Assembly (NCBI GenBank): GCA_965205965.1
Contig: CBDBHT010000005.1
Span: 62,001-126,000 of the forward strand
Reading direction: 5' to 3'
Origin: Bin55 sp965205965
GTDB taxonomy: Bacteria > Pseudomonadota > Gammaproteobacteria > Pseudomonadales > Azotimanducaceae
DNA length: 64,000 nucleotides
Position 1 is the stretch's first letter, and every line of letters begins with the position of its first letter. The position numbers and the translations under genes are program-made. This document shows positions 17,128 to 26,209 of the stretch, one piece after another. The notes below the pieces were generated by a model. It saw nothing but the letters and a program-made list of their open reading frames with translations, made no database searches and had not been told where the DNA came from.

Positions 17128-19617
17128 ATGATCAATAAGACATCCAACATTAGTACGATTCCTGGACCTGGATATGTTGCTCAAGGAGGGCTCCCTTCAG
17201 AGAAAGATGCACTTGCGTTGGTGAGCGTAACGAACGCTGCGGTTCTCGCCAAGACCGCCGCCTCCATCCGTGACGCGGGTTTCGGTAACGTTGTTACTTA
17301 TTCTCGCAAGGTATTTATTCCGCTCACACGTCTGTGTCGCGATGTATGCCATTACTGCACTTTTGCAACTACACCTCGAAATCTTCAGGCGGTATATCTT
17401 GACATCGACGAAGTGATCAAGATCGCGCGTGACGGTGCGTCCATGGGATGTCAAGAAGCCCTCTTTACTCTGGGTGAGAAACCCGAAATCCGGTATCGCG
17501 CTGCACGTGAGTGGCTGGAGGTGCACGGATACAAATCCACGATCGACTACCTACGTCACGCGGCAAACTTGGTATTCGAAGAAACCGGGTTGCTGCCGCA
17601 CCTCAACCCCGGCAATATGACAATGGAGGAATTTCGCATGCTGCGAAGCGTAGCTCCATCTATGGGAATGATGCTTGAGTCTTCGTCGGAACGGCTAACG
17701 CGCAAGGGGCAACCTCATTACGGGTCTCCAGACAAGGTGCCCGCCGTGCGGCTGCAAACGCTCTCCGACGCAGGAGCTGTCAAAGTGCCTACAACCACGG
17801 GTATTCTAATCGGAATTGGTGAAACGCGCCGTGAACGCATTGATTCGTTGCTAGACATTCGCCGAATACATCAACAATTTGATCACATTCAGGAAATAAT
17901 CATTCAGAATTTCCGCGCCAAGCCCGGAACTAAGATGCATTCTGCTCCTGAGCCTGATCTTGAAGAGTTCTTGTGGACTATTTCTGTTGCCCGGATAATT
18001 TTCGGATCCGGCATGAGTATTCAAGCTCCACCCAATCTCAGCCCCGGAGTCTTACCTCAAATTGTGAATGCCGGGATCAATGATTGGGGGGGGGTCTCTC
18101 CGCTTACTCCCGACTTTGTAAATCCGGAAGCTCCGTGGCCACATTTAGATGAGTTGGAGTTAGAAACTGCAAGAGCTGGAAAATCTCTTGAGCAAAGGCT
18201 GACGATTTATTCACGTTATGCTAGTAACCCATCAACATGGATAGATGAGCGTTTTCACCAGTCCGTGCTGGATTTAATTGATTCAGACGGACTACCTCGC
18301 ATTGACCACTGGGTCCCTGGGGACCTTGTCGAACCGCCGAGATCTCTATTACAAAGGATCAACGAAGCACCGAAATCCTGCTCAAAAGATACCAAGAATA
18401 TTCTTAAGAAAATTGAACGGTTTGAGTTGTTGAATGAACAAGAAATCGTCCATCTCTTCGAAGCACGTGGAAACGATTTCAGCAAAGTAATTCAAGCGGC
18501 CAACGAATTGCGCAGACAAGAAAATGGTGACGTTGTTTCGTATGTGGTTAATAGGAACATCAATTACACCAACATCTGTTATTTCAAATGCCAGTTCTGC
18601 GCGTTTTCGAAGGGAAAATTATCGGAAAATCTTCGTGGACGTCCTTACAACCTGAGTGCCGATGAAATTCAGCGGCGTGTTATTGAAGCATGGGAACGTG
18701 GCGCGACAGAAGTTTGTATGCAAGGTGGAATCCATCCGAAGTACACGGGCAAGACATATTTGGATATCGTCCGAACGGTCAAAGACGTTGTACCGCAGAT
18801 GCATATCCACGCGTTTTCACCGTTGGAAATATGGCAAGGAGCGGCTACTTCAAGTCGATCGCTCGAGGATTATTTGCAAGAACTAAAAGCCGTGGGACTC
18901 GAAACTCTCCCAGGAACGGCGGCAGAAATACTTGATGATGAAATCCGTGCAATTATCTGTCCAGATAAAATTAACACTCAGCAATGGCTAAACGTGATGG
19001 AGATCGCACATCGCGTAGGACTTCGTACGACTGCAACCATCATGTATGGGCACGTAGACGGGCCAATTCATTGGGCACGACATCTCACTCACGTTCGGGA
19101 CCTGCAAATGAAAACTGGAGGTTTCACCGAGTTCGTTCCACTGCCTTTCATACATCATGAAGCTCCAATGTACCTAAAGGGTAAGGCACGTAAAGGCCCC
19201 ACGTTTCGAGAAGCCATATTAATGCATGCTGTTGCTCGATTAGTTCTACATCCACATATAACAAATATTCAAACGAGTTGGGTGAAGATGGGGCACAGAG
19301 GAGCAATTGCTGCCCTTAACGCTGGATGCAATGATCTCGGAGGTACGTTAATGAATGAAAGCATATCTCGTGCTGCAGGAACATTACACGGACAAGAAAC
19401 CTCGCCCCGACGGATGATCGAACTCATCGAGTCGGCTGGTCGTATACCTAGACAGCGAACTACACTTTATGAAGAACCCCGTATCGAAGACATTCAACGA
19501 GTAATGAATGCAGCACCGCTATCCGATATCGTTAATACTCCGTCTCGAAAATATGAACGTAAACGTACCCATGAATTGATACGTAATACGTCAGTAGACA
19601 CCGCCCATGTCTCCTAG
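17128..19617 (+). CDS. fbiC: 7,8-didemethyl-8-hydroxy-5-deazariboflavin (Fo) synthase, CofG-CofH fusion
   Basis: This 829-residue protein has two radical-SAM domains. The CofG half carries C70xxxC74xxC77 (CRDVCHYCTFA) and the CofH half carries C484xxxC488xxC491 (CYFKCQFCAFS). CofG features include GMMLESSSERL and NFRAKPGTKMH; CofH features include LPGTAAEILDDEIR and GCNDLGGTLMNESISRAAG. Together they make Fo from tyrosine and 5-amino-6-ribitylaminouracil. The fused form is typical of actinobacteria and of proteobacteria that acquired F420 genes, rather than archaea. The TAG stop lies in a CTAG that begins an IS630 remnant, so the natural C-terminus may have been trimmed by a few residues. Confidence 0.95.
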   Translation: MINKTSNISTIPGPGYVAQGGLPSEKDALALVSVTNAAVLAKTAASIRDAGFGNVVTYSRKVFIPLTRLCRDVCHYCTFATTPRNLQAVYLDIDEVIKIARDGASMGCQEALFTLGEKPEIRYRAAREWLEVHGYKSTIDYLRHAANLVFEETGLLPHLNPGNMTMEEFRMLRSVAPSMGMMLESSSERLTRKGQPHYGSPDKVPAVRLQTLSDAGAVKVPTTTGILIGIGETRRERIDSLLDIRRIHQQFDHIQEIIIQNFRAKPGTKMHSAPEPDLEEFLWTISVARIIFGSGMSIQAPPNLSPGVLPQIVNAGINDWGGVSPLTPDFVNPEAPWPHLDELELETARAGKSLEQRLTIYSRYASNPSTWIDERFHQSVLDLIDSDGLPRIDHWVPGDLVEPPRSLLQRINEAPKSCSKDTKNILKKIERFELLNEQEIVHLFEARGNDFSKVIQAANELRRQENGDVVSYVVNRNINYTNICYFKCQFCAFSKGKLSENLRGRPYNLSADEIQRRVIEAWERGATEVCMQGGIHPKYTGKTYLDIVRTVKDVVPQMHIHAFSPLEIWQGAATSSRSLEDYLQELKAVGLETLPGTAAEILDDEIRAIICPDKINTQQWLNVMEIAHRVGLRTTATIMYGHVDGPIHWARHLTHVRDLQMKTGGFTEFVPLPFIHHEAPMYLKGKARKGPTFREAILMHAVARLVLHPHITNIQTSWVKMGHRGAIAALNAGCNDLGGTLMNESISRAAGTLHGQETSPRRMIELIESAGRIPRQRTTLYEEPRIEDIQRVMNAAPLSDIVNTPSRKYERKRTHELIRNTSVDTAHVS

Positions 19618-19706
19618 CAGTCTGCGCCGCAGGATTTGTTGGGCAAGGAAAGTCACGGATGACCAACAAGGTGTATCGGGTGAAGTTGACGGCGAAAGCA
19701 TGCTAG
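19614..19706 (+). mobile_element. IS630-family 5' remnant (~90 bp)
   Basis: This short piece lies between two CTAG sites. It contains ATGACCAACAAGGTGTATCG, encoding TNKVYRVKLTA, the N-terminus of an IS630 transposase related to the one at 160-555. The preceding GCAGGATTTGTTGGGCAAGG recurs near 29550. It is a dead fragment. Confidence 0.6.
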
Positions 19707-19856
19707 AAGTTGAAAGTCCTAACGACTACGGACCGCGTGGCTACATCCATCAATACGCACGTGATAGCCTACTAGCTCAATTCTTGTGTTGCCTGACACC
19801 TCGTTATTAACTCCATTCTCTGATTTGTGAAGCAATGAGATTAACGTCAAGCGCAC

Positions 19857-20143
19857 TCAGTCTATGGTGATAAACATATACCCGCCACCAACCGTGTCGT
19901 CTGTGCATCCCATGTCGTAATACTCGCCACCTACGTATCCTGAAATGGTCTTCCCTGGTTCGATCTTGAACTCCTCGGCCGACACTTTGGTAACCTCTCC
20001 AAAATGCTCAAGAATCCGGCTGCATATCACTATGTTCGGGATGCCGGCATACTCTACGAAAAGATTATCGCCACGAGGATGCGGGTCGAGGTAAAAGTCA
20101 AGCGGCTCCCCGAAAATATTCTGTCCGTCGGCCAAGCCGCTAG
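19857..20143 (-). CDS. Hypothetical protein, 5'-truncated by IS1380
   Basis: The frame is open up to the IS1380 end at 20144 and reads GLADGQNIFGEPLDFYLDPH onward to a stop at 19857. About 95 residues remain. The protein is acidic, with the segment EFKIEPGKTISGYVGGEYY and a Cys near the C-terminus. No family is recognised. The N-terminal part was lost or separated by the IS insertion, so it is probably not functional. Confidence 0.45.
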
Positions 20144-21076
20144 CCCGGATTTCTCATAACCAAGTCGAAAATGATGTTTTTCACGGGATGCGTGGGGTAC
20201 GGGGCATGGAATGTCGCGTCGCGAGTTTGAAAAGGCTTCGGAGGGCGGGCATGCGTGTGTGTTTCCCCGCCTTTTTGCGGGCGGGACGGCGAATCGCTGA
20301 GCATCCGGGCGCGGGGAGGTCGGCGCGCTCCGCCGCCAGCGTCATGCACCCGGTTGCACCGGGCTTTTACGTTGGTGCCAGGCTGGCCCAGATCAACCGG
20401 AAATCCTTCCAGTACGGGAAGGCGGACCCGAATGCCAGATGGATCCGCCGCGTGGACACCGTCACGCGCACCGGGATCTGGAACAGGCACTTGCGCAGCG
20501 TCAGATGGACGGCTCCGGCGCAGCATGGAGGATACCGGAAGGTTCTCGAGCCGGCGCTTCATCATGCAATGAAGGGCATGGGCCAGTGCGCTCATCCGGA
20601 GACGGAGTGCGTTGACGTTCCAGAGGCTGCTGGAGCATCGGTCCAGGAACCGATCGTTCTTCTGTTCCTTGATCCAGTTTTCGGCCTCACCCCGGTCGCA
20701 GTACATCTCTTCGTAGACCGTTGGCGCGTCGGGCTTCTGGAGCGAGGTGACGACGAAGCGACTGTTGTACCGGGCTTCGCCGACCGTCGCACATGGGCCT
20801 TCCGCGCCGGCCTCCGGTCCGCCGTCGGCCTTGCCGGCCGGTTCCCCGTCCGCGTTGCCGACCGGTGGTCCCGGCAGCCATTCGGCCTTGGCGATCACGC
20901 GGCGTTCGCGGCTCCAGCTGTCGCGCGTGCGATAGTCGAAGCTCTGGTAGCCGCGGACCGCTCGCTGCGCATAGTCTGGATCCCGCTTCAACCGGTCCCG
21001 CAGATCGTCCATCAACGGTTGGACTCGGTCTTTCAGCCGATCATTGCGCGGCAGTCCCAGCACGTAATCGTGCAGG
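20144..21076 (-). mobile_element. IS1380-family fragment (copy H)
   Basis: The right end reads CCCGGATTTCTCATAACC at 20144, next to CTAG (20140-20143). The fragment covers the 3' part of the element, from YVLGLPRNDRLKD to the terminal repeat. It is truncated at ~21076 by an IS256 element. No left end is present. Confidence 0.8.
20367..21076 (-). pseudogene. IS1380 transposase C-terminal part
   Basis: The segment encodes the C-terminal third of the transposase (RDSWSRERRVIAKAEWLPG, RGEAENWIKEQKNDRFLDR). It differs from copy D by a short in-frame insertion of degenerate GNADGEPAGKADGG repeats and by one extra base after SRRSRPS that shifts the end out of frame. The N-terminal two thirds are absent. 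Confidence 0.8.
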
Positions 21077-21508
21077 GTTGTGTATAAATTTGTCTGCAAA
21101 AACGAAAAACGGGCTGTAACGACAGACGAATGGTTAGAATCTGATGTTTCATCGGGAATGTGGAGATGCCTGGACGCACTAAGGGGCGTCCAGGCGCGAA
21201 TCATTCATTACACAACTTTAGGGACAAGGAGCAAAAAATGATTCGGAAAGATTATACGCACAATGCCACGAAGAAGTCGGCATGTCATCATCTGGCGGAC
21301 GATGAGGAGTTTGTGAGGCGGCTGGTGCAAGAGACGCTCAACGAGGTGCTGGAGAGTGAGATGACGGAGTTTCTGGGAGCGGGCAAGAGCGAGCGGACGA
21401 AGACGCGTCAGGGCTACCGTTCTGGATACTACCGGCGCGATCTGACGATGAAGGTGGGCGAGATCGAGCTGATGGTTCCGCAGGAACGCAGCGGCCAGTT
21501 CAGCACGC

Positions 21509-22639
21509 AATGGCATTCGTTTAGTGATCATTGTCATTCGTTTAAGGAAGTGCCCTTCACCCCTGTATGGAATGCCAGTCCTATGTTGAGTTAATCAGCA
21601 GTTTTTGCTTGCAGTCTTCTCCCTCGCTGTCACATCTTCACGGGTTTTCGGGATCGTCGTTCGAAGGATCTGCCGGGCCGGAGTCGTTGTCGGCATCGGA
21701 TGATGTCGCGAACCACCTGGGTAACCGTTTCCTGTAGCGCGGATGCCTGCTTCAGCAACAGGCTCTCGATGTCGGCCGCCACCATCGCCAGTCCGTGCTT
21801 GAAATGGGTCTGCTTGCGCGGCTTGCCATGTTCGTGCGGGCTTTCGTTCCATCGATGGTCGCCGTGACCGGAGAACCGCCGGGTCATGGCGTTCAGGGGG
21901 AAGCCGGCATAGAGTTTCTGTTTCACTCCCCGCTCGCTTGGTCCATGGAAGTCTTCCACCTCCATCCGTTGTTTGGACACCTTGTACCATTCTTCCACGC
22001 CCCATCTTGCGCGATACCGCTCCGCCAGTTGCGGGATGGTGTATTGCTTCGAATCCAGCAGGGTGGTTCCGAGGATGAAGACCGTTTTGCCGACGAGGTA
22101 TTTCACCAGCCGAAGGCAGTGTGCACCACAGGTGGCGAGTGTGCCTTTGCGGGGGGCGATCTCCATCACCACATCCTCTCGGTCGCCGTGGATGAAATGG
22201 TCAATGTCGGCACCGGTTTTCCGCTTTATCCCGAACACCGCATGCAGTCCCCGGATCACGTGCACGTGCAGCATCCGTAGACAGGATCCAGGGCTTTCCC
22301 CGCCCTTCGGCGTCCGCCAGCCAAGATGACTGCAGATGGCCGAAGCCAGTTCATCGCGACTCAAGGACGGAAACAGCTCCACCGTCCTCTGAATGTCCGA
22401 AATCCGACGGCGGGTCAGTCGCCTGCCATAAAATCTGATCGACTTCAGATCCACGATTCTCGAACCCATCCACTTTCCGTCCGAAACAATTCCATACAGC
22501 ATAGTTTGCCAAAAAAAATGTCGCAACGCAACCCCTTTTTTTGAACACTCCAAAAAACAGAAACAAGTCCCAGTCAATCAATGGGTTATAGAAAACCCTC
22601 AAAGGCGCAGATCGACTTTTCTCAAACCGAATGCCATTG
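21509..22639 (-). mobile_element. Non-autonomous IS4/DUF4338 derivative (copy G)
   Basis: The ends are inverted (AATGGCATTCG at 21509; CGAATGCCATT ending near 22638). They are flanked by an 11-bp duplication GTTCAGCACGC (21498-21508 and 22640-22650). This is clear evidence of transposition into the IS256 transposase gene. At ~1.13 kb it is less than half of the parent element because of a large internal deletion. Confidence 0.88.
21630..22469 (-). CDS. In-frame DUF4338-transposase deletion product
   Basis: This frame of about 279 residues runs from MGSRIVDLKSIRFYGRRLTR. Residues 1-80 match the DUF4338 N-terminus (ELFPSLSRDELASAICSHLG). At RMLHVHVIRGLHAVF the frame jumps straight to the C-terminal half of the IS4 DDE domain, including YRARWGVEEWYKVSKQRMEV with the catalytic Glu. 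The join is at ATGCTG, present in both parent segments, so deletion by microhomology is likely. The first two catalytic Asp regions are missing, so the product should be inactive as a transposase. Confidence 0.65.
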   Translation of the reverse strand: MGSRIVDLKSIRFYGRRLTRRRISDIQRTVELFPSLSRDELASAICSHLGWRTPKGGESPGSCLRMLHVHVIRGLHAVFGIKRKTGADIDHFIHGDREDVVMEIAPRKGTLATCGAHCLRLVKYLVGKTVFILGTTLLDSKQYTIPQLAERYRARWGVEEWYKVSKQRMEVEDFHGPSERGVKQKLYAGFPLNAMTRRFSGHGDHRWNESPHEHGKPRKQTHFKHGLAMVAADIESLLLKQASALQETVTQVVRDIIRCRQRLRPGRSFERRSRKPVKM

Positions 22640-23621
22640 GTTCAGCACGCGGGTGTTCGAGCGCTATCAGCGTTCGGAGAAGGCACTGGTGGCCGTGCTG
22701 TCGGAGATGTATGTGCAAGGGGGTCTCGACGCGTCGGGTGAGCCGACTGGCGGAAGATCTGTGCGGTCACGAGTTTTCACCGGCGACGATCTCGGCCATG
22801 GTGTCGAAGCTGGACGCGTCGCTGAAGGCGTTTGCGGAACGTCGGCTGGAGGAGGCGTATCCGTATGTGCTGCTGGATGCCCGGTATGAGAAGGTGAGAG
22901 AGGAGGGCTCGGTGCGTTCCCGGGCGGTGCAGATTGCCCTCGGGATTGACGGCGAGGGTCGGCGTCAGGTGTTGGCGGCGGAGGTGGCGAACCGGGAAAG
23001 CGAGGTGTCGTGGACGGAATTCCTGTCGCATCTGAAGGAACGTGGCCTGCGGGGAGTCGAGTATGTGGTCTCGGACAGTCATGAGGGATTAAAGCATGCG
23101 ATCTCGAAAGTGCTGCCGACCGCGCTGTGGCAACGGTGCTGCGTCCATTTTCTGCGCAATGCCAGGGACAAACTGTCCCGGAGTGCTGATCCCGCGTGTC
23201 TGGAGGGTTTGAAACGGTTGTGGGGCTGTGAGCATGTCGGGGAGGCTCGTGAGGCACTGGGTGCCTGGGTAGCCCGTTGGGGCGATGAGAAAGGGTTTGG
23301 CAGGCTAGTGGAATGGGTCGAGGATCATGTCGAGGAGACGCTGACGGTGTATCGGCTGCCTAGGGAACATCGCCTGCGGATGAAGTTCACGAACTGCTGG
23401 AGCGGTACAACGAGGAGCTCCGTCGGCGCACGCGTGTCGTCAGGATCTTCCCGAACGCGGAGTCCTGTCTGCGTCTGATCTTGGCACTTGCGGCGGAGAC
23501 CCATGAGCGGTGGCTGACGGGGCAGCGTTATCTATATGGCCGGATCGGCGTGGTTCGCGCATCCGAACCGGAATCCGGGACATGGCAGGAGGCGGCATGA
23601 AACGCCCGAAAATTTCGCGCC

Positions 23622-23657
23622 GAGCGGAGACCCACCCATATGGGCGGGTCTCCGCTC
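23622..23657. repeat. 36-bp palindrome in IS256 end (copy I)
   Basis: An almost perfect inverted repeat (GAGCGGAGACCCACCCAT paired with ATGGGCGGGTCTCCGCTC) lies just downstream of the transposase stop. It has no loop spacer and one mismatch. It could act as a terminator or protect against read-through. The same structure in the other copy (31408-31443) is perfect. Confidence 0.75.
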
Positions 23658-23690
23658 CCACCAGAAATTGCAGAAGATTCTTGACACAAC

Positions 23691-24421
23691 TGATCCCGCC
23701 AGCCAATCCAGGCGTCACGACAGGGAAGCCGGGTCGTGCCCGCCTCAAACAGCAGACAGCCCAGCTTGCGGACCCCTACGATCCCGCAGCCAGTAGCGCA
23801 GGAAACAGCCGAACGGATGCCGGTAACCCAGCTCATGATGCCGATCCACCCATTCCTTCCCTTCCTCAACGGCCTCCTCCTCGGCCACAACCTCCAGTTC
23901 CAGCGGCATCAGCTCCTTCAACTCACACTCTATGGCGGAGCCCGGATCCGAGCGACTCGTATGCCGCGGTCTCCGACCCCCGGTTCCCGTTCTCGATCCC
24001 GGTCGCTTCGCCGGCAGCGACACGATGCCGCCGACCTCCAGCTTGCTCCAGAATCCGCAGACAGGACCCCAGTCGATCCCCCGACCCTTCGGCGTGAACC
24101 AGCCCAGATGAGTGCACAGGGTGGCAGCCAACTCATGGCGGCTCAGTACCGGAAACATTTTCACCGTCTTCTGAAGGTCCGCAATCTGACGGCGGGTCAG
24201 CCGCGTGCCACAGAAGGTGGTCGACTTCAGGTTCTCGATTCGGGAATCCATCACGTTTGCACCAGAGATAATCTAACTAAGCGTAGATTGCCATAACCCA
24301 TGCTGAAACGTAAGTGTTTTTTCGAAGAATCCCAAAGGAACCGAATATCTTTCCGTATATCAACCGGTTACACGACATCCTCAAAGACCAGGATCCCTTT
24401 CCGCTAATCCGAATGCCATTG
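23691..24421 (-). mobile_element. IS4/DUF4338 element fragment (copy J)
   Basis: The left end CAATGGCATTCGGATTAGCG lies at 24421 on the minus strand. The fragment keeps the leader and the first part of the gene and is cut by IS256 at 23690, after the segment WIGWRD. It also truncates the ISNCY-like element to its right. Confidence 0.8.
23745..24254 (-). pseudogene. DUF4338 N-terminal part of IS4-type transposase
   Basis: The sequence starts MDSRIENLKSTTFCGTRL with QIADLQKTVKMFPVLSRHEL and ATLCTHLGWFTPKGR, the DUF4338 helical region. A frameshift follows PKGRG. Later parts (ELKELMPLELEVVAEEEAV, HHELGYRHPFGCFLRYWLRD) are recognisable. It ends at the IS256 junction without a transposase domain. 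Confidence 0.75.
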
Positions 24422-25705
24422 GGTGTGCTGCGGGTGGTTCGTGAAGTATTTGAGGCGGTCGTTGAGGAGGTTTGCGGGCGGAAGTTTTCCACCGGCGACT
24501 GTCTGATGTCGGGTCTGGCGGTGTTTCTGGAGAAGCACGCCTCGCTGCTGCAGTTTGATGTAACGAGGCACCGGCACTCGGTGGTGGAGATGAATCTACG
24601 TTGTCTGTACGGTCGGTCTGGCGCAGGTTCCCTGCGACACGACCCTGCGCGGTCGCCTGGATCCGATCTCGCCGGTGCGGTATCGGCGGGCGTTTCAGCA
24701 GGTTCTGCAACGCGCCCAGCGCGGCAAGGCACTGCAGCGGATGTCGGCGTGGCGCGGTCATTATCTGGTAGCCGTGGATGGTACTGGCACCTTTTCCTCC
24801 CAGCGGGTTCACGGTCCGTGCTGTCTGCGGGCCCGGCATCGCAACGGTTCGACCACGTACTCCCATCAGCAGTTGTGTGCGGTGATGGTGCATCTGGATC
24901 AGCGGCAGGTGCTGCCGATGGCGATAGCAGCGGTTCGCAACGGGGATGGCTCGACGAAGAACGACTGCGAGCGGGGTGCCTGGGCCCGGCTAGTTCCGGT
25001 CCTGGCTTCGCTCTATCGGCGCATGAAGCTGATCGTGATTGCCGATGGGCTGTTCTCGCAGGGTCCCCAGATCCGGCTGCTTCAGGAGCATGGACTGCGC
25101 TTTCTGCTGGCGGCTCGGACGGGCGACCATCCGCATCTGCAGGCTCAGATGGATCGTTCCGATGCGCCTTGGTTTGCGGATCCCTCGCCCGAAGGGCAGG
25201 AGCGGGACTGCCAGCTGCGCGTGGTCCCGGAGGTGGAACTGAATGCTGCGAACCCCGACCTGAAGGTCCAGGTGCTGCAGAGCTCGGAGCGGCGTGGCTC
25301 CGGCGAGGATGCGCGGCGGGCGTTCACTTGGGTCACCGATCTGCCGCTCAATCCGCATAACGCCAGCGAACTGGCCCGCGCGGCTCGCAGTCGCTGGAAG
25401 ATCGAGAACGAGACCTTCAACACGCTGAAGAACGTCCAGTACCTGGAACACAACTTCGGACACGGAACCCAGCACCTGTCGGATACTTTCGCTGCGCTGA
25501 TGATGCTGGCGTTCCTGATCGACCAGCGGCTGGAAATGGCCTGCCCCGTCATGAAGCAAATCTTCGCCAAGTGCTATACCCGAACCGCGACGTGGGAACG
25601 TCTGCGCAGCAGTTTCTGTGCGGTAGCCTTCCGCACAACTGGCAGGAACTGTACGGCCACGCCCTCGGGGTCTACACCGCGTACCTCGCCTACGATACGT
25701 CCTGA
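24422..25705 (+). pseudogene. ISNCY/IS4-superfamily DDE transposase, truncated
   Basis: The N-terminal helix-turn-helix is lost. The frame begins at RVVREVFEAVVEEVCGRKFS and shifts near 24610 (LRCLYG). It then continues through YLVAVDGTGTFSSQRVHGPC, KNDCERGAWARLVPVLASLY, RWKIENETFNTLKNVQYLEH and LMMLAFLIDQRLEMACP. A last frameshift near 25620 puts NWQELYGHALGVYTAYLAYD in another frame, ending at the TGA at 25703-25705. The protein is clearly related to copy 1 but diverged. Confidence 0.8.
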
Positions 25706-25924
25706 CGGCCGACCGCCTCTCCAGCTGCTTGATGAAGAAGAGATCTGGATGTCCCCGAGGCCCCATGCCGCCCTGACGGTCAAGAGACCTGCATATCGAT
25801 GCCCGGAACCCGTTCCAACGCACAACGACATGCCGTGCAAACCGTCTGAAAACGTCGGTTTCCCGTACCAAAACATGAAAAGACCGACATCAAGCCCAAA
25901 ATGAAACTATACGGGGAATTGCTG
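24422..25924 (+). mobile_element. ISNCY-like element (copy 2), 5'-truncated
   Basis: The right end is the complement of CAGCAATTCCCCG, ending at 25924, the same terminal repeat as the element at 11541-13242. The left end has been removed by the IS4 fragment at 24421. No target duplication can be tested. Confidence 0.8.
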
Positions 25925-26209
25925 TACGTGGGATTATCTCGCTCATCATCATCGTCAGCCGGAAAGTAGTCGTACACGGCAACCGACGACAAAATCTACG
26001 ATCGTCATTCCGGATTTGGTCCCCATGCAACCCGTCGTACCGCCCCCTGCACAAAACTAATGAGAAAGGGTCGCATGCGGGAATTGCATGAAAAATTCAC
26101 CATAAGCACCTGCACTGACACAACAGCGACTTAAGATACCCAAAACGTCAGATGACCCTATGAGCTAGACAAGAATTGCTGCATTTTTTGACAGCAATTA
26201 TTCTCTAAC
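25925..26209. other. Intergenic region downstream of putA
   Basis: No gene is supported. A minus-strand frame at 25925-25990 (VAVYDYFPADDDDERDNPT) may be a scrap of a host gene cut by the ISNCY-like element. The rest is AT-rich with no evident RNA structure. Confidence 0.35.

Larger units (their letters stand above)
21238..23600 (+). pseudogene. IS256 transposase, split and frameshifted
   Basis: The start is ATG at 21238 after AAGGAGC. The N-terminus (IRKDYTHNATKKSACHHLAD) runs to RSGQFST at ~21506, where the IS4 derivative enters. The rest resumes at 22641 with RVFERYQRSEKALVAVLSEM. An extra G in the G5 run after MYVQG shifts the frame. The DDE domain follows: LLDARYEKVREEG, YVVSDSHEGLKHAI and WQRCCVHFLRNA. 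A further frameshift lies near 23393. The frame ends with GTWQEAA at 23600. Confidence 0.85.
21077..23690 (+). mobile_element. IS256-family element (copy I) split by a nested IS4 derivative
   Basis: The ends are GTTGTGTATAAATTTGTCTG at 21077 and the complement of GTTGTGTCAAGAATCTTCTG ending at 23690. An IS4-type derivative (21509-22639) lies inside. The outer flanks are IS1380 on the left and an IS4/DUF4338 fragment on the right, with no matching target duplication. This implies recombination between IS copies after insertion. Confidence 0.85.
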
